Assembly (NCBI GenBank): GCA_023421505.1
Contig: JAEZTJ010000025.1
Coordinates: 1 to 64,000, forward strand
Reading direction: 5' to 3'
DNA length: 64,000 nt
From: Bacillota bacterium
GTDB lineage: Bacteria; Bacillota; Clostridia; Lachnospirales; Lachnospiraceae
Shown: positions 16,606 to 26,453 of the stretch, piece after piece
Numbering within the stretch: position 1 is the stretch's first letter
Layout of the letters: every line of letters begins with the position of its first letter
The notes under the pieces: generated by a model
Told to the model about the DNA's origin: nothing
The model's database searches: none
What the model saw: only the letters and a program-made list of their open reading frames with translations
Made by a program: the position numbers and the translations under genes

Positions 16606-17379
16606 ATGAAAAACGAGTTACTGACCATTGGTCCAGTCACTATTTATGCTTATGGACTCATGATTGCTATTGGTATTTTATCGGCTTATTTTACGGTAGA
16701 ATACAGGGCAAAAAGAAAAGGTATGGAGTATAAGTTAGTATTTAATTTAACCGCCTGGTGTGCCCTTGGGGGAATACTTGGAGCAAAGCTTCTATATTTA
16801 ATCACTCAGCTTCCAGCTATTATATCAGATCCAAAATTTCTTTTAGATATGAATGAAGGCTTTGTTGTATATGGGGGTATTATAGGAGGCATATTTACCG
16901 GATACTTATTCTGCCGAAGGCATAAGTTAAAATTTTTATCTTTTTTTGATCTCGTTATGCCTTCGATTGCTTTGGCTCAAGGTTTTGGTCGTATTGGCTG
17001 TACCTTTGCCGGCTGCTGCTATGGTGTAGAGACCCATAGTGCTTTTAGTATTGTTTTTCACAATTCCAAGTATGCTGAGAACGGAGTCCATCTTGTTCCA
17101 ACACAGCCCATTTCAAGTTTTCTTGACTTTCTAAATTTTATTACACTTTTAATTATATCAAGAAAAACCAAGGCCGATGGCCAAGTAGCCGGCTTTTATC
17201 TAATCTTTTACAGTGTCGGAAGGTTTATTTTGGAGTTCTTCCGAGGCGATCTGGAACGAGGAAGTGTAGGAAGCATCTCAACCTCACAGTTTATTTCTAT
17301 ATTCCTTTTCATTGCAGGATTAACAATTGTTATTGTTAGAGGCTTAACTGCAGGAAAGAAAGAAACTGTGGAAGCATAA
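16606..17379 (+). CDS. lgt: Prolipoprotein diacylglyceryl transferase
   Basis: The 257-residue polytopic membrane enzyme transfers diacylglycerol from phosphatidylglycerol to the lipobox cysteine of prelipoproteins. The family signature GRIGCTFAGCCYG (about 126-138) is present, with VVYGGIIGG before it and GRFILEFFRGD near the end. Length is normal for Lgt. AGGAGGGCAAT precedes ATG 16606. Confidence 0.93.
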   Translation: MKNELLTIGPVTIYAYGLMIAIGILSAYFTVEYRAKRKGMEYKLVFNLTAWCALGGILGAKLLYLITQLPAIISDPKFLLDMNEGFVVYGGIIGGIFTGYLFCRRHKLKFLSFFDLVMPSIALAQGFGRIGCTFAGCCYGVETHSAFSIVFHNSKYAENGVHLVPTQPISSFLDFLNFITLLIISRKTKADGQVAGFYLIFYSVGRFILEFFRGDLERGSVGSISTSQFISIFLFIAGLTIVIVRGLTAGKKETVEA

Positions 17380-17392
17380 TTATTAAAGTATA

Positions 17393-17467
17393 AAACAGCA
17401 TTGAACTTTTCTTATAGACCATGATAAAAAAATCGGTCAATTCGAAGGTTTATTGCTGTTTTTTTGT
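17393..17467 (+). terminator. Probable terminator of lgt
   Basis: aaacagca (17393-17400) pairs with tgctgttt (17454-17461), followed by T residues. The loop is long, so support is moderate. Confidence 0.5.
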
Positions 17468-17584
17468 ATTTGCGCAGTATAAGTAACATCTTGGGTAATA
17501 TTGTCTAATTATATTGTATTTAGTAGAATTTTATTATATAATAATACTAATAATCTAATACTTACTAAGGAGGCACTGACTAAT

Positions 17585-20512
17585 TTGGCAGCAAAGTATA
17601 ATAACTTAATTTATAAATTTGCAGCAATCCTCTTTCTAATGGTGCTATATATAATAATATCTCAAAGTAAAATTGCTGCCGCTAAAGATGATTTGAAAAG
17701 AGTACTCTTTATTAGCTCCTATACAGAAAGCTATGATGCAGTTCCAGAACAGCTTGAAGGCCTTCGAGAGATTTTCGCCCCTGAGGAAATTATTCTGGAT
17801 ATAGAATATATGGATACCAAGAGGTTTGATAGAGCCGAGAATATTGTATTATTTTATAGTCTCCTTAAGTATAAAATATTTCATATAGATCCCTATGATG
17901 CAATCATTGTAGGTGATGATAATGCTCTTCAGTTCGCTCTGAATTATCAAGATGAACTATTTCCAAGAAAACCCATCATATTTTTAGGAATTAACGATTT
18001 AAGCAGGGCAGAGAAAGCTGGAGAAAACCCTTATATTACAGGAATTGTTGAAAAAATGTCAATAGAAGATAACATAGAGCTTGCATTAAAGTTTAATCCC
18101 AATGCAACTCGTGTAATAGCCTTTGTTGATAATACCTTCACAGGAATCGGTGATAGAAAACAGTTTTATCAGAATGAGGAATTATTTCCGAGCTTAACCT
18201 TTGATTCTATTAATACCTCCGAATATACTTTTGAAGAATTGGCTGCAGAAGTATCCAAAATAGGGAAAGATACTATATTGATATACCTAAGTATGTATAC
18301 AGATAAAAGCGGTTCTTATTATACCGATTCAAAGCTAACTAGATTATTTCAACAATATGCCAAGGTACCGATATACTGCACCACAATAGAAGGAATAGGT
18401 AACGGAACCCTTGGAGGAAAAATGATTTCCTTTGAGGAATCCGGTAAAATTGCTGCAAATATGGTATTACAGATTTTAAGCGGGACACCGGTAGAAGAAA
18501 TCAAAGTTGATACCGACAGTCCAAACTATTATACATTGGACTATCAGGTATTAAAGAAATACCATCTGGATAAAGATCTGGTCCCTGAGAATACAATATT
18601 TTTAAATAAGAAACCAAGCTTTTATGAACAGAATAAAAGTCTGGTATGGACCATCCTAGTCATTATTTTTACTTTATCCCTCTTCCTTTTGTTCCTGTTT
18701 ATAGATAATATGAAACGGAGAACAATTGAAAGGGCACTAAAAGAAAGTCATGAACATTTAACCCAGGCCAATGAGGAACTGGCTGCTACAGAAGAAGAGC
18801 TCAGGGATCAAAACATTAAGATACATGAACAATTAGAGAAAATCAACTTATTAAATGAACGATATGAGCTTTCTGCAAGCAGTACGAACAGTGCCGTATG
18901 GGAACTGCATGTGAGTACGAGTAAAATTTATTTTTCCGATAATATTCAATCCATTATTGGCAACGGGGTTAAGGATGAGGAAGATATTATTGCTTTGACA
19001 GATCGTATTTTATCACCTGAGGTAAAAGAACGGCTTTATTACGAATATGACCAATATATTCAGCATAAGAAAAATGAAATCAATATTGAAATACCGATCC
19101 AAATGAGGGATAGTAGTACAAAGTGGATCATGATTCGTGGTAAAGGTATCTCCTCGGAGGAAAAGCTTATTACACAGCTGCATGGTATCCTTTTAGATAT
19201 CACTAAGATGAAGGAACAGGAAATTTATATCGAACATCTTGCTCAATATGATTATCTTACCAACCTTCCGAATCGGTTTTGTTTTATGGAAAAGCTAAAG
19301 GAGGAGATGCAGTTAGGAAAACCTCTTGCCATCGTTATGCTAGATATTGATAACTTCAAGAAGATCAATGATACCTTGGGTCATTCTTATGGTGATATGC
19401 TGCTGAAGGATATCGCAGACCGTCTGACGGGACTGCAATATGATACAATGTTTACCTGTAGATTCGGTGGAGATGAATTTCTAATTATGATTTCTGATGA
19501 TATTGAGCGCTCTAATATAGAGAAGTATATCATTGAAATTCAGGACATGTTCAAACAGCCGTTTATTATCGGACGCAGAGAACACTTTATCGGCTTTAGT
19601 ATGGGTATAGCTAGATTTCCTGAAGATAGCGATAATCTTCATCAATTAATCATGAATGCAGATACTGCTATGTATCAGGTAAAGCATAATGGTAAAAACA
19701 CCTATCAATTTTATAATGAAAGTATGCAGGAAAATTTAAAAGAAAGAGCGGCCGTCGAAGCAATTCTAAGATATGCCCTGAAAGAAAACGGCTTTTATCT
19801 TGTATATCAGCCTATTGTTAATGTGATGAGCGGCGATATTAAAGGCTTTGAAGCTTTACTTCGTTTAAAGGATCATAAGATTCCACCGAATGTTTTCATA
19901 CCGATTGCCGAAGAATCCGATCTTATTTTAGCGATAGGGCGAAGGGTTACAGAAGAAGCAATCGCCCAAATAGCAAGATGGCATAATAAAGGCTTTCCTC
20001 CAAAATCAATATCAATTAACTTCTCAAGTAAACAGATTAAAGACTGCGATTATATAGATTTTTTAAAGTCCACCTTGGAAAAATATTCTGTTGATCCTAA
20101 ATATTTAATAATTGAAATAACAGAAAGTGTTATGCTTGATGAAAATAATAATACCATTGAGTTCCTACACGAGCTTAGAAAGCTTGGGTTAAGCATTGTT
20201 TTAGATGATTTCGGGACCGGTTATTCTTCCATTAATTACTTGACCTATATACCGGTAGATCACATTAAACTCGATAAATCTCTAAGTGATAAATTTCTAT
20301 CTCTCAATAATATCGGCGTTATAAATAGTATAATATCACTTGCACATAGCTTTAATCTGACTATTACTGCCGAAGGCGTAGAGGACAGGCTTCAATATGA
20401 GAAGCTGAAGGAAGGCGGCTGTGATTTTATACAAGGGTATTACTTTAGTAAACCGCTTGAGGTCGATCAGGCCGATGAGATCTATAATAAAAATCTCATC
20501 CTAAGTAAATAG
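17585..20512 (+). CDS. GGDEF-EAL cyclic-di-GMP enzyme with periplasmic ABC-substrate-binding-like sensor
   Basis: A 975-residue membrane protein. An N-terminal helix (about 10-28) is followed by an extracytoplasmic domain of the ABC_sub_bind type (RVLFISSYTESYDAVPEQLEG onward), a second helix near residue 350, a coiled coil, a PAS-like segment, then GGDEF (RFGGDEF intact, so diguanylate cyclase activity is possible) and EAL (GFEALLRL intact, DDFGTGYSS present, so phosphodiesterase activity is possible). TTG 17585 is chosen because AAGGAGG lies 11 bases upstream; a TTG at 17501 has none. It probably couples an external ligand to cyclic-di-GMP level. Confidence 0.88.
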   Translation: MAAKYNNLIYKFAAILFLMVLYIIISQSKIAAAKDDLKRVLFISSYTESYDAVPEQLEGLREIFAPEEIILDIEYMDTKRFDRAENIVLFYSLLKYKIFHIDPYDAIIVGDDNALQFALNYQDELFPRKPIIFLGINDLSRAEKAGENPYITGIVEKMSIEDNIELALKFNPNATRVIAFVDNTFTGIGDRKQFYQNEELFPSLTFDSINTSEYTFEELAAEVSKIGKDTILIYLSMYTDKSGSYYTDSKLTRLFQQYAKVPIYCTTIEGIGNGTLGGKMISFEESGKIAANMVLQILSGTPVEEIKVDTDSPNYYTLDYQVLKKYHLDKDLVPENTIFLNKKPSFYEQNKSLVWTILVIIFTLSLFLLFLFIDNMKRRTIERALKESHEHLTQANEELAATEEELRDQNIKIHEQLEKINLLNERYELSASSTNSAVWELHVSTSKIYFSDNIQSIIGNGVKDEEDIIALTDRILSPEVKERLYYEYDQYIQHKKNEINIEIPIQMRDSSTKWIMIRGKGISSEEKLITQLHGILLDITKMKEQEIYIEHLAQYDYLTNLPNRFCFMEKLKEEMQLGKPLAIVMLDIDNFKKINDTLGHSYGDMLLKDIADRLTGLQYDTMFTCRFGGDEFLIMISDDIERSNIEKYIIEIQDMFKQPFIIGRREHFIGFSMGIARFPEDSDNLHQLIMNADTAMYQVKHNGKNTYQFYNESMQENLKERAAVEAILRYALKENGFYLVYQPIVNVMSGDIKGFEALLRLKDHKIPPNVFIPIAEESDLILAIGRRVTEEAIAQIARWHNKGFPPKSISINFSSKQIKDCDYIDFLKSTLEKYSVDPKYLIIEITESVMLDENNNTIEFLHELRKLGLSIVLDDFGTGYSSINYLTYIPVDHIKLDKSLSDKFLSLNNIGVINSIISLAHSFNLTITAEGVEDRLQYEKLKEGGCDFIQGYYFSKPLEVDQADEIYNKNLILSK

Positions 20513-20518
20513 GTAATA

Positions 20519-20566
20519 AAAGGGCGACTGCATTATATGTCTCGCATATTTTACAGTAGCCCTTTT
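20519..20566. terminator. Hairpin terminator between convergent genes
   Basis: aaagggcgactg (20519-20530) pairs with cagtagcccttt (20554-20565), 11 of 12 positions, with A and T runs flanking. It may serve both the GGDEF-EAL gene and the convergent gene. Confidence 0.75.
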
Positions 20567-20589
20567 CTAGTAAAAGAACAAAGACTCAG

Positions 20590-21063
20590 TTAAAAACAAC
20601 GGAAAAATATAATCCGGTTCAAATTAATTCTGTCGTATTCCCAACGGTTTCTTCTCCAACGAAAACCATATACAAACTGTCTGTCTAAAAAGGTAGGATA
20701 AAACCAAAAGTTATTTCCATTGACCAACCAAATATAAGTAAATCGATTTATACATCTTCTAATTTCTCTCGGTCTTACCTGCATACCGGGGCGAAACTGA
20801 ACTCCAAAGCCAAATGGTGCTTCCATCGATCTTCTATCCATACCGGGTCCTTCCGGAATAAAATTTGGAGGAGCCGTTCTTGGCTGTCCTTCCATTCCGG
20901 GCCCTTGTGGCATGAAGCCAGGAGGCGGCATCATTGGCTGTCCTTCCATGCCGGGAGTCTGAGACGGGAATCTTCCCGGGAAACTGCGCTGACCTCTTTC
21001 AGGTCTTTGATCATTCTGATTATCTCTATTCAAATTATGATTTCCTTTCTCATAATAATTCAT
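20590..21063 (-). CDS. Pro/Gly/Met-rich tandem-repeat protein, function unknown
   Basis: The 157-residue protein has a polar N-terminus, then three tandem repeats of about 18 residues (PGMEGQPMMPPPGFMPQG, PGMEGQPRTAPPNFIPEG, a divergent PGMDRRSMEAPFGF), then an aromatic/Arg-rich tail (FTYIWLVNGNNFWFYP, then FRWRRNRWEYDRI). No signal peptide is present. The composition resembles spore-coat or surface-exposed low-complexity proteins, but this is only an analogy. The ATG at 21063 has a weak site; TTG 21033 (codon 11) has AAAGGA and is an alternative start. Confidence 0.65.
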   Translation of the reverse strand: MNYYEKGNHNLNRDNQNDQRPERGQRSFPGRFPSQTPGMEGQPMMPPPGFMPQGPGMEGQPRTAPPNFIPEGPGMDRRSMEAPFGFGVQFRPGMQVRPREIRRCINRFTYIWLVNGNNFWFYPTFLDRQFVYGFRWRRNRWEYDRINLNRIIFFRCF

Positions 21064-21128
21064 ATATTATTCTATGAGCCTATTAAAGAAAGGTGAAAAT
21101 ATATGGCCTTTAAAACTGATCAGATAAA

Positions 21129-21782
21129 CTAAAACTCCTTTTTATGATAAATCCGAATCGAAATAATATAGGATATCATAACTGCCGCTAGTACAGTAAG
21201 CGGTATTATAATATATGCATTCTTCGAAATAATGGAAATTAAATCTACTATTCTTTCCGGAACTTCCAGTTTCCCCTCTTTAATCCTCCTGCTCAGTATA
21301 TAATAAATAGCAAAAGGTATGATATATACAGCAAAAAATACCATCCGAGCCTTCTCGACTCCAAGCTTTGTTATAAATGGAATCGTTATACTATAAAAAA
21401 TAATGACAATTACAGAACCAAATCCACAGCTACGGATCATATCTAACATAGAGCCGTTATCTTTTAAAATACTAATTACCGCAGAAAAAGCAAAACCAAA
21501 TATGCTTCCAAATAAAGTTAATATAAGCATCATAATGTATTTACCCTGCACTACATTCTCTTTACTAATCGGCATAGTAAGTGCATAGGCATCCCACTTC
21601 GCTGCTTCGTCATAGGAATAGAGGCTAATAGTCAATACCGCAATCAGCATGGTGAAAATTGAACTAAAGAAACTACTATCTCCTGAGGTATACGCTAAAA
21701 ATCCATAAAATATTGTTAACAAACCAAATATTTTAAAATTCTTTTTCAAATTCAGAAAATCCTTTAAGATTAATCCGGTCAT
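21129..21782 (-). CDS. ABC-2 type transporter membrane protein
   Basis: The 217-residue protein has six predicted helices and begins MTGLILKDFLNLKKNFKIF, the usual start of ABC-2 permeases in YtrA-controlled operons. Its ATG overlaps the stop of the ATPase gene upstream (TAATG), so the two are translationally coupled. It is the membrane partner of the 21782-22735 ATPase. Substrate unknown; relatives are induced by cell-wall-active compounds. Confidence 0.85.
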   Translation of the reverse strand: MTGLILKDFLNLKKNFKIFGLLTIFYGFLAYTSGDSSFFSSIFTMLIAVLTISLYSYDEAAKWDAYALTMPISKENVVQGKYIMMLILTLFGSIFGFAFSAVISILKDNGSMLDMIRSCGFGSVIVIIFYSITIPFITKLGVEKARMVFFAVYIIPFAIYYILSRRIKEGKLEVPERIVDLISIISKNAYIIIPLTVLAAVMISYIISIRIYHKKEF

Positions 21783-22735
21783 TAGAAGCTCTCCTTTCCT
21801 CTGCTGATAAACAGCATAATCTCTTCGATTGAAGTCTTCTCGGCTAAGAACTGGTGATACTTTCTTTGGAAGTCATTCTTATTCCGTATCAATACATCAG
21901 AGCCGAAGCTGTTTTCTCTGATGCCTACAATAAATGTCTTGTCTATCCCGGCAACATCCTCTTTACGACAGTGAACTACCCCATGCTGATAAATCAGATT
22001 ATCCTTACTTTCACTAAATATAATATTTCCTTTATGAATAAACGTAACATAATCTGCTATTTTCTCAATATCACTGATGATATGAGAGGATAATAAGATC
22101 GTATTTTCTTCATTCTGAATAAACTCGAGAAATATATCAAGAATCTCATCTCTAAACATTGGATCAAGGCCACTGGTTGCTTCATCCAGAATTAAAAGCT
22201 TGGAATGGTGAGAAAGAGCGATTGCTATAGAAAGCTTCATCTTCATACCCCGCGAGTATTCCTTAATACTCTTCTTCTCCGGCAGCTGAAATTGTTTTAT
22301 ATTCTTATGAAATTCAGCCAAATCCCAGTTTGGGTAAATATTGTTCATAATACTATTGATATTTTTTACATTTAGATTTTCATGCAGATTAATACCATCA
22401 AATATTACACCAATCATAGACTTAATATCCTTTGAAAGCTTTCTTGAATCCGAACCCAGAATAGATATTTCGCCTTCTTCTTTCTTCACTAAATCAAGTA
22501 TTGCTTTAATCGTAGTTGTCTTACCTGCACCGTTTTCACCCACAAAGCCCATTATAGAACCCTTCGGTACATTGAAGCTGATATTGTTCAAGGTAAAATC
22601 TTTGTAACTTTTTTTAAGATTTTTTATTTCGATCGCATTCTCCAGTTTAATCTGACTATTTTCCTTGATTTTTATGGATGACTGCATTAGCTTCTCCATC
22701 CTGCTATTTTCTTTTAGGGTTATTGTTTCTGACAT
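21782..22735 (-). CDS. ABC transporter ATP-binding protein
   Basis: The 317-residue protein has Walker A GENGAGKTT, a signature region KEYSRGMKMKLSIAIAL, Walker B LLILDEATSGLDP and H-loop SSHIISD. The 40-residue N-terminal extension before IEIKNLKKSYKDF is unusual. GAGGAGG lies seven bases before ATG 22735. The gene starts two bases after the GntR-type regulator ends and overlaps the permease gene, giving a three-gene operon. Confidence 0.9.
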   Translation of the reverse strand: MSETITLKENSRMEKLMQSSIKIKENSQIKLENAIEIKNLKKSYKDFTLNNISFNVPKGSIMGFVGENGAGKTTTIKAILDLVKKEEGEISILGSDSRKLSKDIKSMIGVIFDGINLHENLNVKNINSIMNNIYPNWDLAEFHKNIKQFQLPEKKSIKEYSRGMKMKLSIAIALSHHSKLLILDEATSGLDPMFRDEILDIFLEFIQNEENTILLSSHIISDIEKIADYVTFIHKGNIIFSESKDNLIYQHGVVHCRKEDVAGIDKTFIVGIRENSFGSDVLIRNKNDFQRKYHQFLAEKTSIEEIMLFISRGKESF

Positions 22736-22737
22736 TC

Positions 22738-23115
22738 CTAAGCCTCCTCCTCATATATCATTTTTAATATATCCTGCATTTCTTCTAACCTTATTCCACC
22801 AGTTTTGGCACCGGCAACAGCCTTCACAAGATGGTCTTCTACGATACGTAACTGCTCTTCTCTTAAAAATTCCAAATTCTTTTCTGCTATAAAGCTGCCT
22901 CTACCTATAACCGTAAATATAAAACCATCTCGCTCCAAATCTTCATAAGCCCGTTTGGTTGTTATCACGCTGATCCGCAGTTCCTTTGCCAGAGTCCTCA
23001 TCGAGGGAAGCAAGGTTCCAGCTTCCAATTCTCCGCTTATTATCATTGATTTCATTTGAGAGGTAATCTGTTCATAAATTGGTTTTTCACTGGAATTACT
23101 TATTAATATATTCAT
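22738..23115 (-). CDS. GntR-family (YtrA subfamily) transcriptional regulator
   Basis: A 125-residue regulator with a winged helix (KPIYEQITSQMKSMIISGEL, LPSMRTLAKELRISVITTKRAYEDLERDGF, IGRGSFIA) and a short helical tail in place of a large effector domain, as in YtrA. The start is ATG 23115 behind GGAGGTGGAAGG; the frame extends to 23190 but that part overlaps the promoter and operator. It likely represses its own operon through the palindrome at 23131-23173. Confidence 0.9.
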   Translation of the reverse strand: MNILISNSSEKPIYEQITSQMKSMIISGELEAGTLLPSMRTLAKELRISVITTKRAYEDLERDGFIFTVIGRGSFIAEKNLEFLREEQLRIVEDHLVKAVAGAKTGGIRLEEMQDILKMIYEEEA

Positions 23116-23130
23116 CCTTCCACCTCCAAA

Positions 23131-23190
23131 GGGTGTTATATTGTATATATTCGATATACACAATATAACACCCTTCATAAATACTGTCAA
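23131..23190 (-). promoter_or_regulatory. Promoter and GntR operator of the ABC operon
   Basis: On the minus strand, TTGACA (23185-23190), 17 bases, TATATT (23162-23167). Overlapping the -10 box and extending past it is a 20-bp inverted repeat with a three-base centre (23131-23150 and 23154-23173; gggtgttatattgtatatat and its complement with one mismatch). This is the expected place for autorepression. Confidence 0.85.
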
Positions 23191-23485
23191 GTTAAAATTA
23201 ATGTGATTAATCTATTCCAAATCTATCATTGGAAAGCTTAACTGCCTCCAATCATAACTCTCTGATATTGTTAAATAGAAAATTCTTTGAGCAAATGATT
23301 TCAATTGAAAATTTGAAGTTATTTTCTCTATGTCATAATTAATAATAGTACAATTTGTGCAAAAAATGTAACTATATTTACTTTCTTATCATAAACTATT
23401 CACAAATATTTAACCAAGTAGTATTATCATATCGTACATACTAAAATAAAAACGATATCAAAACAACGAAAGAGGGCAGAAAAAT

Positions 23486-25594
23486 ATGCATATTAACTTT
23501 AAAAAAATCCACAGAACTTTTTTCTCCATCAAATACAAAGTCTCACTACTATGTACCTTCTGCATACTGATTGCAATCGCAATAAACTTTATATTCATGT
23601 TTCGTGCAAGTCAGGATGCCATTAAAGAAAGCACTGAAATTACAATGGAAAGCTTAGCTGGCTCTTACAACGACAGTATTGCTGATACTGTAAAACAATT
23701 AAGCCGTTCAACTAATTTTTTAATGGGTTCTTCTTCAATTTCAAACTTTGTTAATTCCAAGAACAGTCAACCTAATGCGGAAGTAAAGAAGCTCGTTGCA
23801 ACTTTTATTCAAAGCAATACCAATCATGAAGACATTAGTCTAGTCAATCCAGACGGTAAAATAACCTACAGCTCCAGTGAAAGCTTAATCGGTAAAGATA
23901 TTTCACAGGAAGCTTATTTTACGAATATGGTATCCAGTGGATTAAGCACCGAAGGAAATATCTTTACATCCGAAATTTCAGGAGAGCCTTGTATAACCTT
24001 TGCCGCACCTCTTCGAAGTATACAGACTAAAGCATCTGATGAAAATGCTATGCCTCCTGCTGAAGAAGAAACCGCGGTTACCGTTTTTAAAGGAGCGATT
24101 GTTACCTCTGTAAAGCTTTCAGCCTTTGATAGCATTCTTTCCGATGTATCTGTTGGTAATTATGATACCGGATATGCATTTATCCTTGATTCAACAGGAA
24201 CGGTTATTTTCCATCCCGATAAAAGCTTAGTTGGTACAAAGCTTAATAATAATGAAATAAACGGTGTAATTAAACAAATGAATAATAATACCCTTACAGA
24301 CACAGGCATGCTTAATTACACTTACAAAAGCACTAACAAATATGCGGCATATGATATGAATGCAGATAATCACTGGCTGCTTTTTGTAACTGCTAATAGA
24401 GCAGAAATCCTTAGTTCACTGAATGTAGTGGCAAAAAGTACACTTATGATTAGTGTTATCCTCGTTCTTATTTTAAGCGTACTTGCCTATATGCTCTCAG
24501 GATCAATAACAAAATCGATCAAAAAGATAACTAATTTCATCAATAGAACTGCTGAGCTTGATTTTACATATGATAATTCATTTAACCGCCTGTCTAAGAG
24601 TAAAGATGAAACCGGAGAAATGAGCAGAGCAATTGAGAAAATGCGTAATGTTCTAAAAAATATGATTATGCAGATCAGTGATATTTCAGGTAAAATAACT
24701 GAATCCTCCAATGATCTTAGTACGGTCTCTCTTGCTGTAAATGATCATGCCTCAGATAACTCTGCAACAGCTGAGGAGCTTTCAGCCAGCATGCAGGAAA
24801 CTGCAGCTACAACACAGCAGATCTACTCTACCATTGAGCAGATCGGAAATAATTCCAGTGATATTACGGATAAGGTTTCTCTTGGAGCAGAGCTTTCCAC
24901 CAATTTGATCGCGAGTGCCTCTGAATTAAAGGCAGCAACTCTAGATGCAACAACTAAAACCAAGAAAATCTATGAAGAAGTAAAGAAAAGTACAGATGCA
25001 GCGATTGAGCAATCAAAGGCAGTAGAAAAAATTAATATCTTGTCTAATACAATTAGAGATATTGCAAGTCAAACCAGCCTGTTATCCTTAAATGCCTCCA
25101 TTGAGGCAGCCCGCGCCGGTGAGGCAGGCAGCGGTTTCTCGGTTGTAGCAAGCGAAATCGGTAAATTAGCTAATCAGTCCTCTGTTACTGTATCAAACAT
25201 TAATGAAGTTGTCGAAGAAGTATATCAGGCCGTAAAGAATATGACAAAAAGTCTGCAACAGGCTCTTAGTTTTCTAAGTACCAACGTATTAACTGATTAT
25301 GGTAATTTCTTAAATAACAGTGAAAAATACAATACTGATGCTGGAATGATGAATACAACCATGGAAGGTATCAAGCTGCAGATTGAAATGCTGAATAGAA
25401 ATGTTCAGGGAATTTCAGAATCAATTGCCGAAATTAATATGATGGTTAACGAATCTTCGAAGGGCGTTAATGATGTTGCAGCAAGCAATACAAATATCGT
25501 TTCATTAACCAATAATACACAGGAAATGGCTAATGAAAATAAAAAACTGGCAGATAATCTTCATGAAATTGTAGATAAATTCAAGCTGGAATAA
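23486..25594 (+). CDS. Methyl-accepting chemotaxis protein with Cache-type sensor
   Basis: A 702-residue receptor. The first helix (about 18-37) is followed by a dCache-like extracytoplasmic domain including LVNPDGKITYSSSESLIGKD and GYAFILDSTGTVIFHPDKSL, a second helix (about 312-335), a HAMP segment, and the signalling hairpin with tip DIASQTSLLSLNASIEAARA. It passes ligand signals to CheA/CheW at the pole. No che genes are nearby. GAGGGCAG precedes ATG 23486. Confidence 0.93.
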   Translation: MHINFKKIHRTFFSIKYKVSLLCTFCILIAIAINFIFMFRASQDAIKESTEITMESLAGSYNDSIADTVKQLSRSTNFLMGSSSISNFVNSKNSQPNAEVKKLVATFIQSNTNHEDISLVNPDGKITYSSSESLIGKDISQEAYFTNMVSSGLSTEGNIFTSEISGEPCITFAAPLRSIQTKASDENAMPPAEEETAVTVFKGAIVTSVKLSAFDSILSDVSVGNYDTGYAFILDSTGTVIFHPDKSLVGTKLNNNEINGVIKQMNNNTLTDTGMLNYTYKSTNKYAAYDMNADNHWLLFVTANRAEILSSLNVVAKSTLMISVILVLILSVLAYMLSGSITKSIKKITNFINRTAELDFTYDNSFNRLSKSKDETGEMSRAIEKMRNVLKNMIMQISDISGKITESSNDLSTVSLAVNDHASDNSATAEELSASMQETAATTQQIYSTIEQIGNNSSDITDKVSLGAELSTNLIASASELKAATLDATTKTKKIYEEVKKSTDAAIEQSKAVEKINILSNTIRDIASQTSLLSLNASIEAARAGEAGSGFSVVASEIGKLANQSSVTVSNINEVVEEVYQAVKNMTKSLQQALSFLSTNVLTDYGNFLNNSEKYNTDAGMMNTTMEGIKLQIEMLNRNVQGISESIAEINMMVNESSKGVNDVAASNTNIVSLTNNTQEMANENKKLADNLHEIVDKFKLE

Positions 25595-25632
25595 AGATTT
25601 CATCTAAGTAAATTTAAGTAATAACGTAATAT

Positions 25633-25676
25633 AGAGTGCAGCCTGACAAATTCACCTGTCAGGCTGCACTCTTTTC
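25633..25676. terminator. Perfect bidirectional terminator
   Basis: A 16-bp perfect stem: agagtgcagcctgaca (25633-25648) with tgtcaggctgcactct (25657-25672), then TT. It lies between convergent genes. Confidence 0.9.
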
Positions 25677-25699
25677 ATCACACTTACGCTATTATGTAA

Positions 25700-26278
25700 T
25701 TAATTAAATAAAGAACCTAACTCTCTTGCTTTCTCCCTAACCTCCTCCGGAATGTTACCCTTAGCAGCTGCCCCGTCAAAAACAATACTTCCTGCCACAT
25801 CATAGCCGCCGGCTTTTAGTACAGTATCAATGGCTAATATTGTTCCTCCACTCTGACTTAGAAGCTTGCTTAGCGGTTCAGATGAATTACAAGCTGTAAC
25901 AATAGCAGCCTTTTTACCAATATGAAGCGGTATCGGAAATTCAAGCCCACTTGCAGCTATCTTCTCAAAAGCTGTGAGGCTTCGGTCAATCAATGTTTTG
26001 AGTGGTCCCGATATATTTCCAAAATAAGTGGGGCTGCCAATAATTAAAGCATCGGCTGAACGTATCATGCGTGCTACCCTATGACCATCATCCTGTGGAA
26101 GTGCACACTCGTATTCCGGTCTGCACTTCATACAGCTTAAACAGGGTTTGAGCTCTAGATCATAAACATCAACCCAGTTTACCTTATGTTCTGGATTAAT
26201 ACCTTCTTCAATCAATTTCATTATGCCTGCCGTATAACCATTCTTTCTTGGTGAACCATTTAAGAATAAGATATTCAA
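25700..26278 (-). CDS. Flavodoxin-fold NAD(P)H-dependent oxidoreductase
   Basis: The 192-residue protein begins MNILFLNGSPRKNGYT (FMN loop), has the CLSCMKC cluster and GSPTYFGNISGPLKTLIDR at the flavin site, and VTACNSSEPLSKLLS late. TTG 26276-26278 is the start, with AAAGGTG eight bases upstream. It is divergent from the XRE regulator at 26454, which probably controls it. It resembles the island cargo protein at 4819-5406 in fold and motifs. Confidence 0.87.
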   Translation of the reverse strand: MNILFLNGSPRKNGYTAGIMKLIEEGINPEHKVNWVDVYDLELKPCLSCMKCRPEYECALPQDDGHRVARMIRSADALIIGSPTYFGNISGPLKTLIDRSLTAFEKIAASGLEFPIPLHIGKKAAIVTACNSSEPLSKLLSQSGGTILAIDTVLKAGGYDVAGSIVFDGAAAKGNIPEEVREKARELGSLFN

Positions 26279-26453
26279 TTACAACACACCTTTCCTATAG
26301 AGAATAAGTTTTTAGGTAATTGCGAAACTCATAATTCAAGTTAATCATTTATTTCACAAGTCTAAAAACTAGATTTATTATACATAATGGATTATACTGG
26401 AACCAGAAGTGTATTTATACTAGTACTGTAACTACCATGAAAGGAGCTATCAA

